Shown here: positions 10,673 through 22,539 of the stretch, piece by piece
How positions within the stretch are numbered: the first letter of the stretch is position 1
How the letters are laid out: every line of letters begins with the position of its first letter
NCBI GenBank assembly: GCA_013420905.1
Contig: JAAXNY010000004.1
Coordinates: forward strand, 3,782,001-3,846,000
Length of the DNA: 64,000 bases
Direction of reading: 5' to 3'
DNA from: Collybia mongolica
Lineage: Eukaryota > Basidiomycota > Agaricomycetes > Agaricales > Clitocybaceae
Translations under genes and position numbers: made by a program
Notes under the pieces: model-generated
Seen by the model: only the letters and a program-made list of their open reading frames with translations
Told to the model about the DNA's origin: nothing
Database searches by the model: none

Positions 10673-12030
10673 ATGACTGATCTCCCTGAAGGCCTTAGTG
10701 ACTGGAAAGATTTGCCCCCTGAACAACTCTACCCGTATGAGGTCTTGTGGCGCGACCGGTACGCTTGGCTCAAGGAGAATGGTTATTTGCTGCGTCCACG
10801 ATACAACCCAGAGTGGGTACCGTCTTGGAAAGATACGGACAAGTTCTGGGTGGCCTGTGAAGATGGTCAAATTTCGTTGGTACGCAGAAACGACCCTCTC
10901 GAAAATATACGAAGAGTCGAAATATACTATTTTCCAGGTACCCCACTTGTTAATGGACGCGACTCGTATTTCAGACGGGGTCCAACTCATGTTAAAAGTG
11001 CTTGAATCATCCAACAAATCAGAAATGGAGTTTTATCGTTTCTTCTCTGAAGAACCCCAGAGGTCCCACGCAAGAAACCACTGTGTCCCATTCGAAGGCT
11101 TCCTTGAAATGCCGGATTCGGGGAATGTTATCGTTGCCCTTCCTATGCTCTACCATTGGCAGAACCCTGGATTTGATACTGTTGGTGAGGCCATTGATTT
11201 GTTTAGGCAGATTTTCGAGGTATATATTCCCAATCTATCTGTTATTTCTGTATTGACACATAAACAGGGCCTTGAGTACATCCACAGCCTTCATATTGCG
11301 CACAAGTAAGTTTTGGCGAGACAGCAGTACTCCTGATGACTTATTCGCTTGACAGTGACATAAAAAGGAATAATATTATGATGGATTCCACACCACTTTA
11401 TGATGAACCTGTTCATCCCGTTACTTCTAACAAAAGTCGGGACTATACTCATTGGATCAAGCCCAGGAAGCGGACGTTAAGGCCTGTCAAGTATTACCAC
11501 ATTGATTTTGGACACATGTGTCGGTATAATCCTGAACTGGAACCTCCTGCAATCTTTGTCGGTCCAGATGGATATGGTGGAGATACATCTGTCCCAGAAT
11601 TCAAATACAAAGCAAATTCCATGATCAATCCATTCCCAGTTGACGTGTACCGCATTGGGAATATTATACGAATCTGTTTCCTAGATGTCTGTCACCTTGT
11701 TCGTTTTGTTCTTGATAATTCTTGACCTAACGTTCTGAATTTTAGGGAGATGATTCAGGTGATGGAAAGATGGAAGGTCTTGATTTTATGCGACCATTGC
11801 TCCTTGATATGTGCCAGGACGACCCAACAAAACGGCCAACCATGAATGAAGTCCTCATTCGCTTTGAGAGGCATGTAGGGGGTTTGCCGTGGTGGAGGCT
11901 CCGCGCTCGTGTAATACCTGTCAAGGAACATCACCTTGTCAGAGCGTTCCGTTTTCCTGCACACTGGACGAGACAGGTCTTCCGCACTATAAGGCGCATC
12001 CCCGCAGTTCCTAGTTTCCCACTAGGATGA
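10673..12030 (+). CDS. Divergent basidiomycete protein kinase-like protein, 387 aa
   Basis: Protein-kinase-fold protein of a type expanded in Agaricomycetes. Exons 10673-10937, 10975-11219, 11268-11305, 11356-11686 and 11746-12030 join in frame with GT...AG introns of 37-59 nt. The N-terminal 90 residues are family-specific. The ATP-anchoring lysine is probably in QLMLKVLESS. The catalytic loop is IAHNDIKRNNIMMD: the usual HRD is HND, but the catalytic Asp and the metal-binding Asn are kept. A DFG motif is present (YYHIDFGHMCRY), and VPEF stands where APE would be. The end of the kinase fold is LLLDMCQDDPTKRPTMNEV, followed by a basic C-terminal tail. Core residues suggest activity, but the glycine-rich loop is not recognisable, so substrate and activity are open. 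The first intron (37 nt) is unusually short. Confidence 0.8.
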
Positions 12031-12224
12031 TATTCAAGTCTATGGTTGTTCTTAATATAAACCCATTCTATCCTTCATAGATAGTCCTGGACATTCTTCA
12101 AAGGATGCTGCATGGTATAATATTGGTGTCAAACCGAATAAGCTTAAGTGTCCTAGGTTTGTGGGTCCATGTGTACGAACTTGTAGATTCCGGCGCACGC
12201 TTCCATGAACACAGATTATGACGC

Positions 12225-13590
12225 TTGATCATCACTTACAACCTCCTTCGCTATAATACAACGATAAACAGTCCACTACCACTGTCTTTCCTCCCTATGC
12301 ATGCGACGCGGTTGGATGAAAAAATGGCGGATGCTATTCATTCAAGGCTGTTCATCTCACCTACCTGTACGGATATCGGTGATTGTCGAACCCTTTTGAG
12401 CATCATTTTAAGCTGTTTAGCGACACTTGTGGCTTGCACCTGGGCTTCTGTTCACCCAAATATCCCAAAACCACTGATTGGTCGATGGAGGCTGGCTTTA
12501 CATCGATTAATGCTCATGATGCTTGCCATTATAGCCCCGGAAGTGATTGTCGTCTGGGCTCTTAGGCAGAGGATGGTCGCCAGCAAGCTCTCTGAAGGTG
12601 TGTCGAATACTTTGCTCGACATAGGGCAGTGTCGAGCTTGGAGTAATTTTTTCAACAGACTTCGCAGGGCTCGGAATGACCATGACTCATGGGTTTTTCG
12701 TCAGTATGGGTGGTTTTACGATGGCCCATGGTCCCTATATTCGTCCAATTCTATCGCATATGATTGGTCCAGGGGAAGCTGTAGACCCAAGCCTAATCAC
12801 GGGCATTCACGTGTACCAAATAAACGACCGCAGCAAGGGTGATGAAATTACGAAGGGCCTCGCCTTACTCCAGACGGGCTGGTTCATGGCGCAGTGCATT
12901 GCGCGCAAAGCGCAAGGCTTACCCCTCACGGAACTCGAACTTGTGACAATCGCGTTCAGTTCGCTCAACTTCGTGATCTACGCCATTTGGTGGGATAAGC
13001 CCATTGACGTTAGATGTCCTATTCTCCTTGGACCGCCACCTACGACCGATCCACCAAAGGATAGCGTTCGCGAGCCGTTCGCGCCTTCATGGAGCCTAGC
13101 TATGGTGTATAGCTTCAATTACACAATTAACGTTGTTCTGGAGATGTTCTTCGGAGAAAACGATGCCGACAATATACCTGACCATGCATCTCGCGTCCCT
13201 ACGCTGTGGGCTGGAAGACTTACTAAAATCCAGCGTAGCTGGGCGGCGTTGATTGGAATATTTCTTGCTATGGGGTTCGGGGCGATTCATTGTGTCGCGT
13301 GGAACTATACTTTCCCAAGTGAGGCAGAGATGATCCTTTGGCGCTCAGGCTCTGTAATTGTTGTTGTTGTGCCCTTCCTATCATTTGTGCCAGCTGTCGA
13401 TGTTATGAACCGCCCCGTGTCCAGGAGGTACCACAATCTCGTAATTGGAGTTGTAGTGCCCCTCGGGGCGACCATTTATCTCATTGGGCGCACAATTTTG
13501 ATGGTTTTACCATTCACATCGTTGCGATTACTCACACCGAATGCGTACAAGGACGTTGTATGGACTCACTTTGTACCACATATATCATGA
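12225..13590 (+). CDS. Basidiomycete-specific multi-pass membrane protein
   Basis: A common uncharacterised family of Agaricomycetes; function unknown. Two exons, 12225-12597 and 12668-13590, joined by a 70-nt GTGTGT...CGCAG intron that moves the frame from SKLSEG into GMTMTHGFFVSMGGF, as the family requires. Signature segments: DIGDCRTLLSIILSCLAT, ACTWASVHPNIPKP, LAIIAPEVIVVWALRQR, KGLALLQTGWFMAQCIAR, LPLTELELVTIAFSSLNF, YAIWWDKPIDVRCPI. About six hydrophobic segments; the second half has three more near 13240-13520. The usual N-terminal signal-like segment is not obvious, so the true start may be another ATG in the same frame (12298 or 12324) or lie in an upstream exon. Length (431 from 12225) fits the family. 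Confidence 0.75.
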
Positions 13591-13783
13591 CCCCTACAAA
13601 ACTTGTTTTAATCACCTGCTTTCATCCGCATAACACTCAAGTTTCAGATGTGGTGTTCAATACACGTGGAATTAAGCAAACCAACACTAGCGCCTAGATA
13701 TTTATGTCGATGCCTGCAATCGGGTCGAATGAGGCAGCCCTTAGCTATCTGAGGAACCAACATGGTTCTAATGGGTACCAATC

Positions 13784-16700
13784 CTACCACTGGATCGTGA
13801 TAGCCCAATCATTTACAACCAGAACCTTGGGGTCCTTGATTGTAAGGACACTCGCGATCCCTTCTTTCTTATCCGAACTCGCGACTCCAGGTGAGTAATC
13901 CCAGATAAGGGCTTCGCCACCTTCGACCCTCACAGCCGTGGGTTTGGCAGTCAAACCAAGGACCATAATCTTCTCTACCCGCACATCTCCAATGCTCTTA
14001 GCGAATTCGTTCGCTGGGTTGAAGGCCTTCAAAGAGATGCCGTCAACAGCTTCATTAGGTTTTGCGCTCCCCAAATCCTTGCTTGAGATGCGGATAGTCC
14101 TGGCCTTTTTTATTGGCTTCTCAGCGACGAACTCTCGCCAGACGAATTGTCCCTTTTGATGTGAATATGTCTCGCCATCATCGAGATAAAGGTCTCCACG
14201 TGAGGATCCGGCCCTGCTGAGTGCAACACGAAGGGTAAACGGATCGTTCTTCATAGAAGTTGACGACCTCCTGGGACGTTCGCGGGTAGGCACGATTGAC
14301 CCTCCACGTATGAAGAGGGGGACTTGGTGTAAAGCAGCTGGTACGGTGATGTCCTTGCCTTTGGCGGCCCCACGGTAAGTAAAGTGATTGAAGTAATCAT
14401 AGTAGACCTATTCAAGCAAGTCAGCACTACATTTTCCTTGAAAGGCACCACTATTACCTGGTCCTCGGCAAGGTAGACAGTTGTCTCGGTGACATCTTTG
14501 GCGGTGATGGGCTTCACAAGCAAGCCAGAGGCACCAACGTAGTACTGGTCGTCAATGTCGAAACCGTGCGGGTCCTTGGGGAACATAACATAGTGTGGCC
14601 TAGAAAGTGGGTATTCAGCATGATGTAAGATTACCGAGGCGAGGTCCCTACCTCAAAACAGGTACACCAGTCACGGTGGTCTCCCGGAAAGCTGTGTACC
14701 AAACCGGCAACATGCTGTAGCGGAGACGCAACATGTCACGCATCATGCCCTTGTAGGGTTGGTCGTACAAGAAAGGTTCACGCCTCTTAGTATCGATATG
14801 GGCGTGAGCACGGAAGAAAGGCGCAAATGCGCCAACTTGGTACCACCGAACCAACATATCCGGCTCTGGGTTGCCGAAAAATCCACCCACATCCGCTAAG
14901 AGGTCATCAATATGTGCCCTTTCGAAACGACCATCTTCACTTACATCCAGCATAGGACATTCCAGCGATATTGATCGACAGCACCATCTTCACGTTGACA
15001 GCCATGTGTTCCCATGTACCCAAATTGTCCCCAGTCCACATAGCGCCAAATCGCTGAGAGCCGGCGTAAAATGCGCGAGTAAGAACGAATGGACGCTTTG
15101 GAGGATCGGAACGCGCAGCGACAGCTTGGTGGGTAAGGTTGGACTTTTGTGAAGCGAGGTTAGCGGAACGTGAGACATTTGAAGGTGGTTGTCCTTACGA
15201 AGAGCATTCCATTGATATTGTGGACATCGCGATGTTCCCAGCCGCCGTGGTGGATATTATCTTTAGGCATGGTGATTTCAGGACCATTAAATACAGAAGG
15301 CTTGAATCTTGTTCAGACAACATGCGTCAGGCAGAAAGGCTGGAACTAACCTCGTTCATGTCGTTCCAGATATGAACGGCTTCCGTGCTCTGAGTCCAAG
15401 TCCAGCCCTTGGCGGCCTTCTGGGTTTTGAAGACACCTTTCCACCATTCCCATGCTCCTGGGTTGAAGAAATCGATCCACGAACTGCTGCCCGACCAACA
15501 CCACCCTTCGTATTCGTCATTGGCACTTTTGGTTTTGACGAGAAGGCCACGTTCAGAGGCTTCCTGGTAGACTGGATAATCTGAAGTTCGCTTGAGATGA
15601 GGGTCAACAATGACAACCATCTATAATAAAGTGCAGTCAGCTTTAAGTCTATAGCTATTACTAGGGGCTCTTGCACCTTTCGACCAAGGGCAGCTACATC
15701 ATTGACCATATCTACCGGGTCTGGGAAAGTCTTCTCGTCCCAGATCATGTACTTATGATCTTCGGAATATTCGATATCGAGCCAAAACACGTCAACGGGG
15801 ATATCATCCTCGTCGAACCTCTTTTGCACAGTCCTGACATCGTCGGAGCTGATATAGTTCCAGCGACACTGGTGATAGCCAAGACTCCAATGGGCAGGAA
15901 GAACAGGTGTGCCAGTGAGTTTGGAGTATTGTCTAAAGATATCTTCAGGTGTGGGGCCAGGCATGAGGAACAGATCCAGAATACCAGACTCGGAAATCCA
16001 ATGTGTCTCGGTGGATTTTTCAGAGGCATGGCCAACATCGATCCAAGTTTCGGAAGCGATGGCATCGAAGACACCGACGGTGGAATCAACGGAGTGGGCA
16101 TGAAGGACAGGGATGGAACCATAAATGGACACTGGAGATGATGCAAGATACTCAAAGACATCAGCGTTGTATAGGCGATATGGATCGGTGAAGAAGGGGG
16201 ATTCTCCAGTGGTAGTGGGAAGAGCCAGTCGCGTTGCGTGTTGAGGAATTCCGTAAATGGTACCATGATTAGGGAATGAAATGTCAAGAGACAGAGATTC
16301 GGGACCTAATTGAACTGTTTAGATTCGGACAGTGGCCCTGGAAGGCGAGTCAACACACCTTTTGGTTTTGAGTCTGTCCATGATGAGAATGTTTCCTCCC
16401 ACCAATCATCTTCTGTGTCGCCTTCGAACCATGCGCGAGGGTTCTCAGCCTTCATAACCACTTGAGCTTCTGAGTCCGCAACGACCTCTTCACCCTCCTG
16501 TGCGGCTGGCTCCTCTGTGTGGGTAACTTCGGGTGTCTTGGCGCGGAAGTGCTCCATATGCATGAGTCCTTGTCCATTCAGCACGACCTGTTCCTTCCCG
16601 TTACGAAGGAGGGAGATCTTCAGTGGTTCAAACGCGACGATAATTTCATTTTCCTTCTTGTTGCCATACACAGCGCGTATATCCTTCTTTCCCGAGGTCC

Positions 16701-17097
16701 ACTTGATATCCTTGCTGATTATGGGTTCAGCAATTAAAGCCCACCCCGCCGCTTCGTCGTATCGTTTACGAAGCCCTCCTACTTCATCCATGCGCACACG
16801 AACGACTCCGTCATCGTGGACACGTAGTTCCAGCTCGAACTTGATGTCAGGGTATAAAGACGATTTCACACCCGCAGTGAACGTTGCCCGATCCGATACA
16901 ACGGCAATGGATGTGGGGACGACGGAATATGGAGACTTCCATGAGGATTTCGCCTCTTTTGCGCGTGCAGAGAGTGCACGACCTCTCCTACAGAAGCCTG
17001 ACTGTGAGCAAGTCTTAAAATCGTGAGCTTTGAAAGCAAAGGATTCCGGTGCGACCAGGAGCAATGATAAAACTCCTAAGAGCTGTAACGAATGCAT
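13784..17097 (-). CDS. Glucosidase II alpha subunit (GH31), ER glycan-trimming enzyme
   Basis: Removes the two inner alpha-1,3-glucose residues from N-glycans in the ER, as catalytic partner of a beta subunit; homologue of yeast ROT2 and animal GANAB. Eight exons (16359-17097, 15677-16305, 15351-15620, 15199-15300, 14945-15143, 14652-14895, 14458-14599, 13784-14407) join to 982 residues, the normal size. The start [20 protein letters not shown] is a signal peptide, followed by the family hallmark [16 protein letters not shown]31 motifs: [23 protein letters not shown], the nucleophile in [12 protein letters not shown] (split by intron 15301-15350), the acid/base Asp in AMWTGDN, and [19 protein letters not shown]. 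The C-terminal beta domain includes [12 protein letters not shown] and [10 protein letters not shown]. All catalytic residues are present. No ER-retrieval signal is seen, as usual for this subunit. Confidence 0.97.
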
Positions 17098-17460
17098 TTT
17101 GAGCCCAGAGTCTCTCGACAACAGAGTCAACGAGAAATCCCAGAGCCAGTGAAAGAGGGTGATATGGAATGAGAATTGTGATATTCGTCCACGTTGGCGT
17201 CGATTTCGGTACCACGTGACCATTTTGATACTTGGTCGCAGTACTCATTCTTTTTGGATTTTGTTGACACATCGACCCATGCAGTCAACTGCAAACACTG
17301 GAACACAAGCTTTCCTTCCAAGCTTGAATGTTTGGCAGCGACGTGCGGGAGGCCGCCATACTCACCAGTTCCAAGTTGACTTGAACTCCTTTTTTCAAAG
17401 CTAACGCCAGATACATTTCGTCCCGTCCAACCCCGATTGCATCTTGATTTCCTACAATGG

Positions 17461-18712
17461 CCATCAACATCAATCTACAAGACAGTCCTCTCCGACCCAA
17501 AATCTATCAGATCATGAAGGCAGTATGCTGATGCTATGGCCCAATCAACGACCGCCCATCTTTGAGGTGGCATACTCCAATGCTCTCATACCAGCCATTT
17601 TCTTTCGGTTCTTGGAAACTGTATGATCATGAGGCCAAACTCGATTTCGTAGAAGGCCGGTCGATCATCCAGAGATGTATACCCGCTTTGCAATCTGTCT
17701 GGCCGCAAAGTCCCTTTACGAGATGGTGGACCAAAAGCGCCCAGTTACTCCACCAGACGTATTACACCCATCAGCAAAACTCATAGCATATTGAAAAGAG
17801 ATTGAAGGTTCAGTATGTTCCTTGCGAGAGATGTGTTTCATTTTATTTTTCCTTATGGTGTTGGTCCCGTGTATTCGACCAGTCTAGGTGGGTGTATCAC
17901 GTCCGACTCAACGGTCTTCGTCGTCCAAGAGGATTTCGGAAAATACACAAAAAAGGGGTTGGAGTGGGTGGACGTCCATTCGTGAAAGGAGGGCCTCGGA
18001 GCTCGTTCTTTATGTCTCATCCAGAATACTCTGGTAGATACTTGGTCGACGGAATGAGAAACGGCTTTCGAGGTTGTAGCTGCAAGAATCGTATAGGCGA
18101 CGGTGAAAACGGAAAGTCGTTCACCTCCTCCAATTGTCATTGATCTTTCTGTCCATCTAAAATGACCTTTCTGTCGTCATTGGATCTTTACGTTTGGCGA
18201 TTTCTCCCCTCCCAGCGACACGTAATATCCGTGGTCTACACCAGCAGGCTATCAGAAAAAGCCACTTCATGCGCCGAAAATAGTCCGTGCCCGGATTTCA
18301 TACGGTCTAGCCCTCCTGTTAGTCGCATCTCATACTTGCTCCCCAAATGGTGGTTTGGAGTGCTCCAAACATTCAAAACAGAATTGTGACGAATGCATGA
18401 ATTCGCGGTGTTGCCCCGTATGGAACTGTTTAAGCTACCAGAAGCCATATTGCACGTTCTGCTCTGAAATGAAACAGTTTCAATCATGGCGTCTCAAGAC
18501 TCTGCGACAACTGTTCTTGTCTAAACGGTACCAGGAGGAGAAATGATCGTCATCTCAACACATCAAGCTTAAGACGCGTGATGGATATGGATGCCAAAGG
18601 GGAATTGGCGTTTCATGATAACTGCCAGACGACGATTTGCAAACACTGCTCGGGGACCGATGGGTGCAATGAATGCATGGTAACGATGTGTCAGCCCTGC
18701 GACCGGGACTAG
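17461..18712 (+). pseudogene. Cysteine-rich array copy 0, decayed relic
   Basis: First member of a four-copy tandem family. The start (MAININLQDSPLRPKIYQIM, 17461) matches copy 1 (LRPKILQVMKSVYKH), but a TGA in the next codons and frame changes break it. Later pieces still align: near 18390-18470 the spacing CDEC...VWNC...YCTFC mirrors CDAC...VWAC...FCQSC of copy 1. Near 18610-18710, DNCQTTICKHCSGTDGCNEC and TMCQPCDRD mirror its last finger. The middle (about 17790-18340) has lost recognisable similarity. It cannot make the full protein. Remnants could still be transcribed. Confidence 0.6.
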
Positions 18713-19258
18713 TGTCCACTCTAATGGTGGTCATGGGGGAAAATGGTCAAGGAAGATGTGAACGCCGATTCCAATGACTATTAAAGTGTTTTTTTGGGCT
18801 TCCACTCCCCGCTTTGTCACTTTTGATTAGCATTGAAGTGCACTATGGATATGTTCTTCCGTTCCCGCGACCCTAGTGTGCTGCAAATGCCCGTATGTTT
18901 TCAGCCATGATTCTTATATGTTTCCAATGCTACGTCCAAATAAAGGGACCTCTTCAAGTCCTCCGCCATCTTGAAGTTATCATTTTCGATGTTTCTGATG
19001 CAACCTTCTGCATTGATCTAACCTGGATCTTGCCTTCTCCTGATGTGGGCGAATGAACTCAAATTTCCACTCATTACCTCCAACCAACGACCAAAGTTCC
19101 CGATTCATTACAAATGTATACCGAAGAGTTATTCGGCCCCGTAAATGAAGTGATATCAACATGGCGTGTTGATCCCGTTGTCCACTTGTGGTGCCGCCAC
19201 GTAAATAACAGCAATGTCTCAAGTTTGCTCGCGTTGAACCCCGTTCACAGTAACCACG
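18713..19258. other. Spacer between array copies 0 and 1
   Basis: About 545 bases with no recognisable gene; probably the promoter of copy 1. Confidence 0.4.
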
Positions 19259-20861
19259 ATGTCCGGCTGGAATAACATCAATGTAGAAGACCATCCTCGC
19301 CATCCTTTACGGCCGAAGATCCTACAGGTCATGAAGAGTGTTTACAAGCATCTTGATCCGTCAAACATGCCATTCGGGATTGACCACTGGTGGCATTCGC
19401 CCTCCCTGTCTTACCAGGTGGAACAATCGAATCCGTTGGAACCAAGTATCGTTATTCTCAACCTTCGTGAAGGGTTATCAGACCATCCATCAATGAATAC
19501 ACACTTCATGATTAACCTCAACACCTATCGTATTCATGATAAGTTCAAGAACGAGCGCTTCCCCGCCCCTCCTGAAACCTTGGAAATCTTAGGAGAAATT
19601 AAGCAATTTGTCAGGGACTCGTTGATGGCTGGCCGGAAGAGGCGGGATGAGAACTTAAGACTCCAGCGTGAGATAGAACAAATGAAGATGGCTGAGCGCA
19701 AAGCCCGTGAGAAGGTAAGTACAAATTGACTCCAATTATTCAACACACAATGACAGTGCTGATCTTCAGGCATATCGTGATCGCTTACTCGAGAACCAGT
19801 GCATCGAGTGGGATGCTAACCCAACACCAGCAGGTTCCTGCCCAGCTTGTTTTTCGACGGCGGGAGACAAAACAAGCGCCAACAGTCTTCTCGTCCAATG
19901 TATCACCTGCCGAAAGGTCGGTTGCAGCAAGGACGGCTGTGAGGGACATGACATTGATGGCATTGAGCGCTGTCGCGACCATTCTGACCAAGCTCAGTGC
20001 AAGGCTTGCCGAACTGGCGAAACAAAGACAAAATTAATAACGTGCCCTGGTTGCAAACAGTGGTACTGTTTCCATGATCTTTCGCGATGTTTCGGGCGTC
20101 CCCTCCCAATTGCTCCTCTCCCGGTTAAGACTGAAGGCGGCAGTGACGAGTTAGCCATGCCCACGAAGACCCCTGAGCGGAAAAAGCAAACACGACCACA
20201 ACATGCCCTAAAAACAGCTCCCTGTAGGAGATGTACGACCGGGACGAATAGCTGGCACCGGTGTGACATGCCGTCATGCTGGTCAGGCGGGGAAATGGTT
20301 TGCAACGATTGCTCCCCAGAGGGCGGGCTAAAATGTTCCCAAGGTCATACCTGGATCTGCGACGCATGCTCTCATGGGCAACCCTTCAAGGTCTGGGCAT
20401 GTCCAGGGTGTTTCAAGTTGTTTTGCCAATCCTGTAGTGCCCCAGACCGATGTTTTGCATGCAGGAAGTCATGTCTCTGCATGAACTGTGTTAAACTTGG
20501 GTCAGACCCTGATTCTGATAGCAAGGACAACCAGCTCTCGACAGACGGTCCTGACGACAAGGCAGATCTAGAGACCACAATTGCGCCCCTCAAAAGTCTC
20601 AGTTGGGAATGTGAATCGTGTGGTGGAAAATTGTGCTATGGATGTACCACAAATGGGGGGGTTATATCGTGCGACAACTGCTCAAATGAAACCTGCAAGG
20701 AGTGTGCAAGAACTGATCAATGTGTCGAATGCGGGGTAAGATGTGCCAGCGTTGCGATGACGAGCACTGCAATCATTGTAACGGTTTGGGGAAGTACAAA
20801 TTGGAGAATCTCGCATATGAGATGTATGATGGGTATGATCTATACTAACCTTTCTGCTTGA
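19259..20861 (+). CDS. Cysteine-rich, probably zinc-binding protein, array copy 1 (frameshifted 3' end)
   Basis: Not a family I can name. Exon 1 (19259-19714) encodes an N-terminal domain shared by all copies (RPKILQVMKSVYKHLDP, FPAPPETLEILGEIKQFV) and ends in a charged coiled coil (REIEQMKMAERKAREK). Intron 19715-19769 is GTAAGT...TTCAG. Exon 2 carries consecutive Cys/His clusters: CPACF...CITCRKVGCSKDGCEGHD, CKACR...CPGCKQWYC, CRRC...CWSGGEMVCNDC, CSQGHTWICDAC, ACPGCFKLFCQSC, CFACRKSCLCMNC, CESCGGKLCYGC, CDNCSNETCKECARTDQC. This resembles repeated treble-clef or B-box-like zinc sites. The open frame gives 515 residues, but a one-base deletion near 20738 relative to copy 0 switches the end. 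In the other frame KMCQRCDDEHCNHCNG continues to a stop at 20848. Function unknown. Confidence 0.75.
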
Positions 20862-22539
20862 AACACTTGGACTACATGTACTGCCAATCCCTCATATGCT
20901 AGATACTCACTAACAAGATACTTTTCTATCAACTCAAGTACGCAGTGCAGATCCTTATATCCAGTATTAACGTTCACTTAACTTTCTTTAGACCTCGAAT
21001 ACTTTTGGATCCCAGAGGCAAATATCTTTTCACTGGCTATCTTAGCATCAAAACATAATTCATTACTGTTACATGACAGCGTACGCTGAGGTTTAGAAGA
21101 AACCAGAAAACAGCCTGAAATACAAGACTTTTTATCCCCCACACCACCATGATTGAGAAAGACTATGTACAACGACCCTCAAAACCTCGAAGAAGCCAAT
21201 TGCAGGATCCAAACATGGGCACGCGTTTTGAGATTGATCTAGCTTTCCCTTATTTCTAGGATCGGTTTGCCAGTAGGCGATATGTGCACCTTCAGAAGCC
21301 TGGCCTCTGTTGAAAGATCTCAGCGACATCGGAACTCAATCAGGCACCCCACAGAGAAATATGCCCATTTGGCTCTGCTTTGCTTGAACCAAGGCATCCT
21401 TCAGGCATAAACCGTCGATTTATTGGAACCTGCCTATTTTAGCAGAAGGAATTCGAGGATATCAGAAATGAAGACGAAACAGGCCTAAAGCTCATTGCAT
21501 ATGTAGTCCACGGATTGCTTGGTTGGGTGAACGTTGGGTGTTCCGGGCGCAATACAGACGGCGCCGTAACCTGATACGGACTCCAAAGAGACGTACTGCA
21601 GGACCCGCAACGGCGAGGTGTGAGAATGCCTACATGATTTGCCCAATGAAATGATTCAGTCATGGGAACCCGTCGCGATACGTAGGACGGCCTCTTGTAA
21701 TTGCTCCTCTTCCCAACAGGTCCAAATGTAGTTGGGAGCTCCTGGCAGGTCCCAAGCCACAGATGAGGTCTCGGCGCGTGTCAAATGCCGAGCAGAGTAG
21801 GCTATTACTATCAGTGGATTTCTTGCGAAATTTGCTCGTGCTGATCTCTTCGTGGATTTATCTGCACAGAATGCTCACCTGGGAATAGTGCAGAACTTTC
21901 TTCCAGAGGATTCCTCAGCTCCTATGACGAGTGTACAAACCAGCAGCCACTGTAGTGTTGTGCATGGAAAGATAGGCTGGAAGCTAGTAGTAGTCTGATA
22001 ATGGGGAACTCCGTCGCAATCTCGCCTAAGCACTTATGACCGTTTCCGGAGATTAAGAATGCAGAAGATTGTTTCTTCGATAGAACACGACAATATGGGA
22101 TAACCACAGCAGAACCTTGGGAAACTGGGCCGTCATGGGCCGTCATACTCAAGTCTCTTCAAAGGGCCGAGGGCCAGGCCTTGATACAGCAGACATTGCT
22201 AGTGAGGGGATTGACAAGGAGGGGTTTGCTTAGAGTAATAGGAAAGGGGCCTTAGTCATGCTAAGGTGCAGGGCAGCCTGCAGAACTTGGCAAGGGAAAA
22301 ATAGCGCAACACAGCCACAATGTTTTCTTCTGAGTCCTCGTATTTCATATTTATGGTTTATGGATTAGATCGCAGGTAGCACTCCCATTTCTTGGTTCTC
22401 AACGTTCAACATACAATTTCACTCCCTTCTTACGCGCCGAAATTCATAAAATTCGGCCACCCATCTGGCATCACATGACAAAAAATGTTTTGGGCCCTAA
22501 GTTGCAACTGAAAACATTTGAGGACCTCCATCTACCGCC
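20862..22539. other. Gene-free spacer within the cysteine-rich array
   Basis: About 1.7 kb on which I find no gene, no similarity to the flanking array copies and no terminal repeats. Several short open frames on the minus strand have no recognisable features. Confidence 0.45.

Noticed and set aside
12600..12700. Apparent frameshift in the 12225-13590 membrane protein
   Set aside because: A 70-nt GTGTGT...CGCAG intron at 12598-12667 restores the frame and the family motif, so the gene is intact.
15671..16141. 156-codon plus-strand open frame
   Set aside because: Antisense to the catalytic exon of glucosidase II alpha, whose motifs and splice sites are unambiguous.
20862..22539. Possible fifth member of the cysteine-rich array
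   Set aside because: I looked for the N-terminal pattern and for Cys spacing on both strands and found neither.
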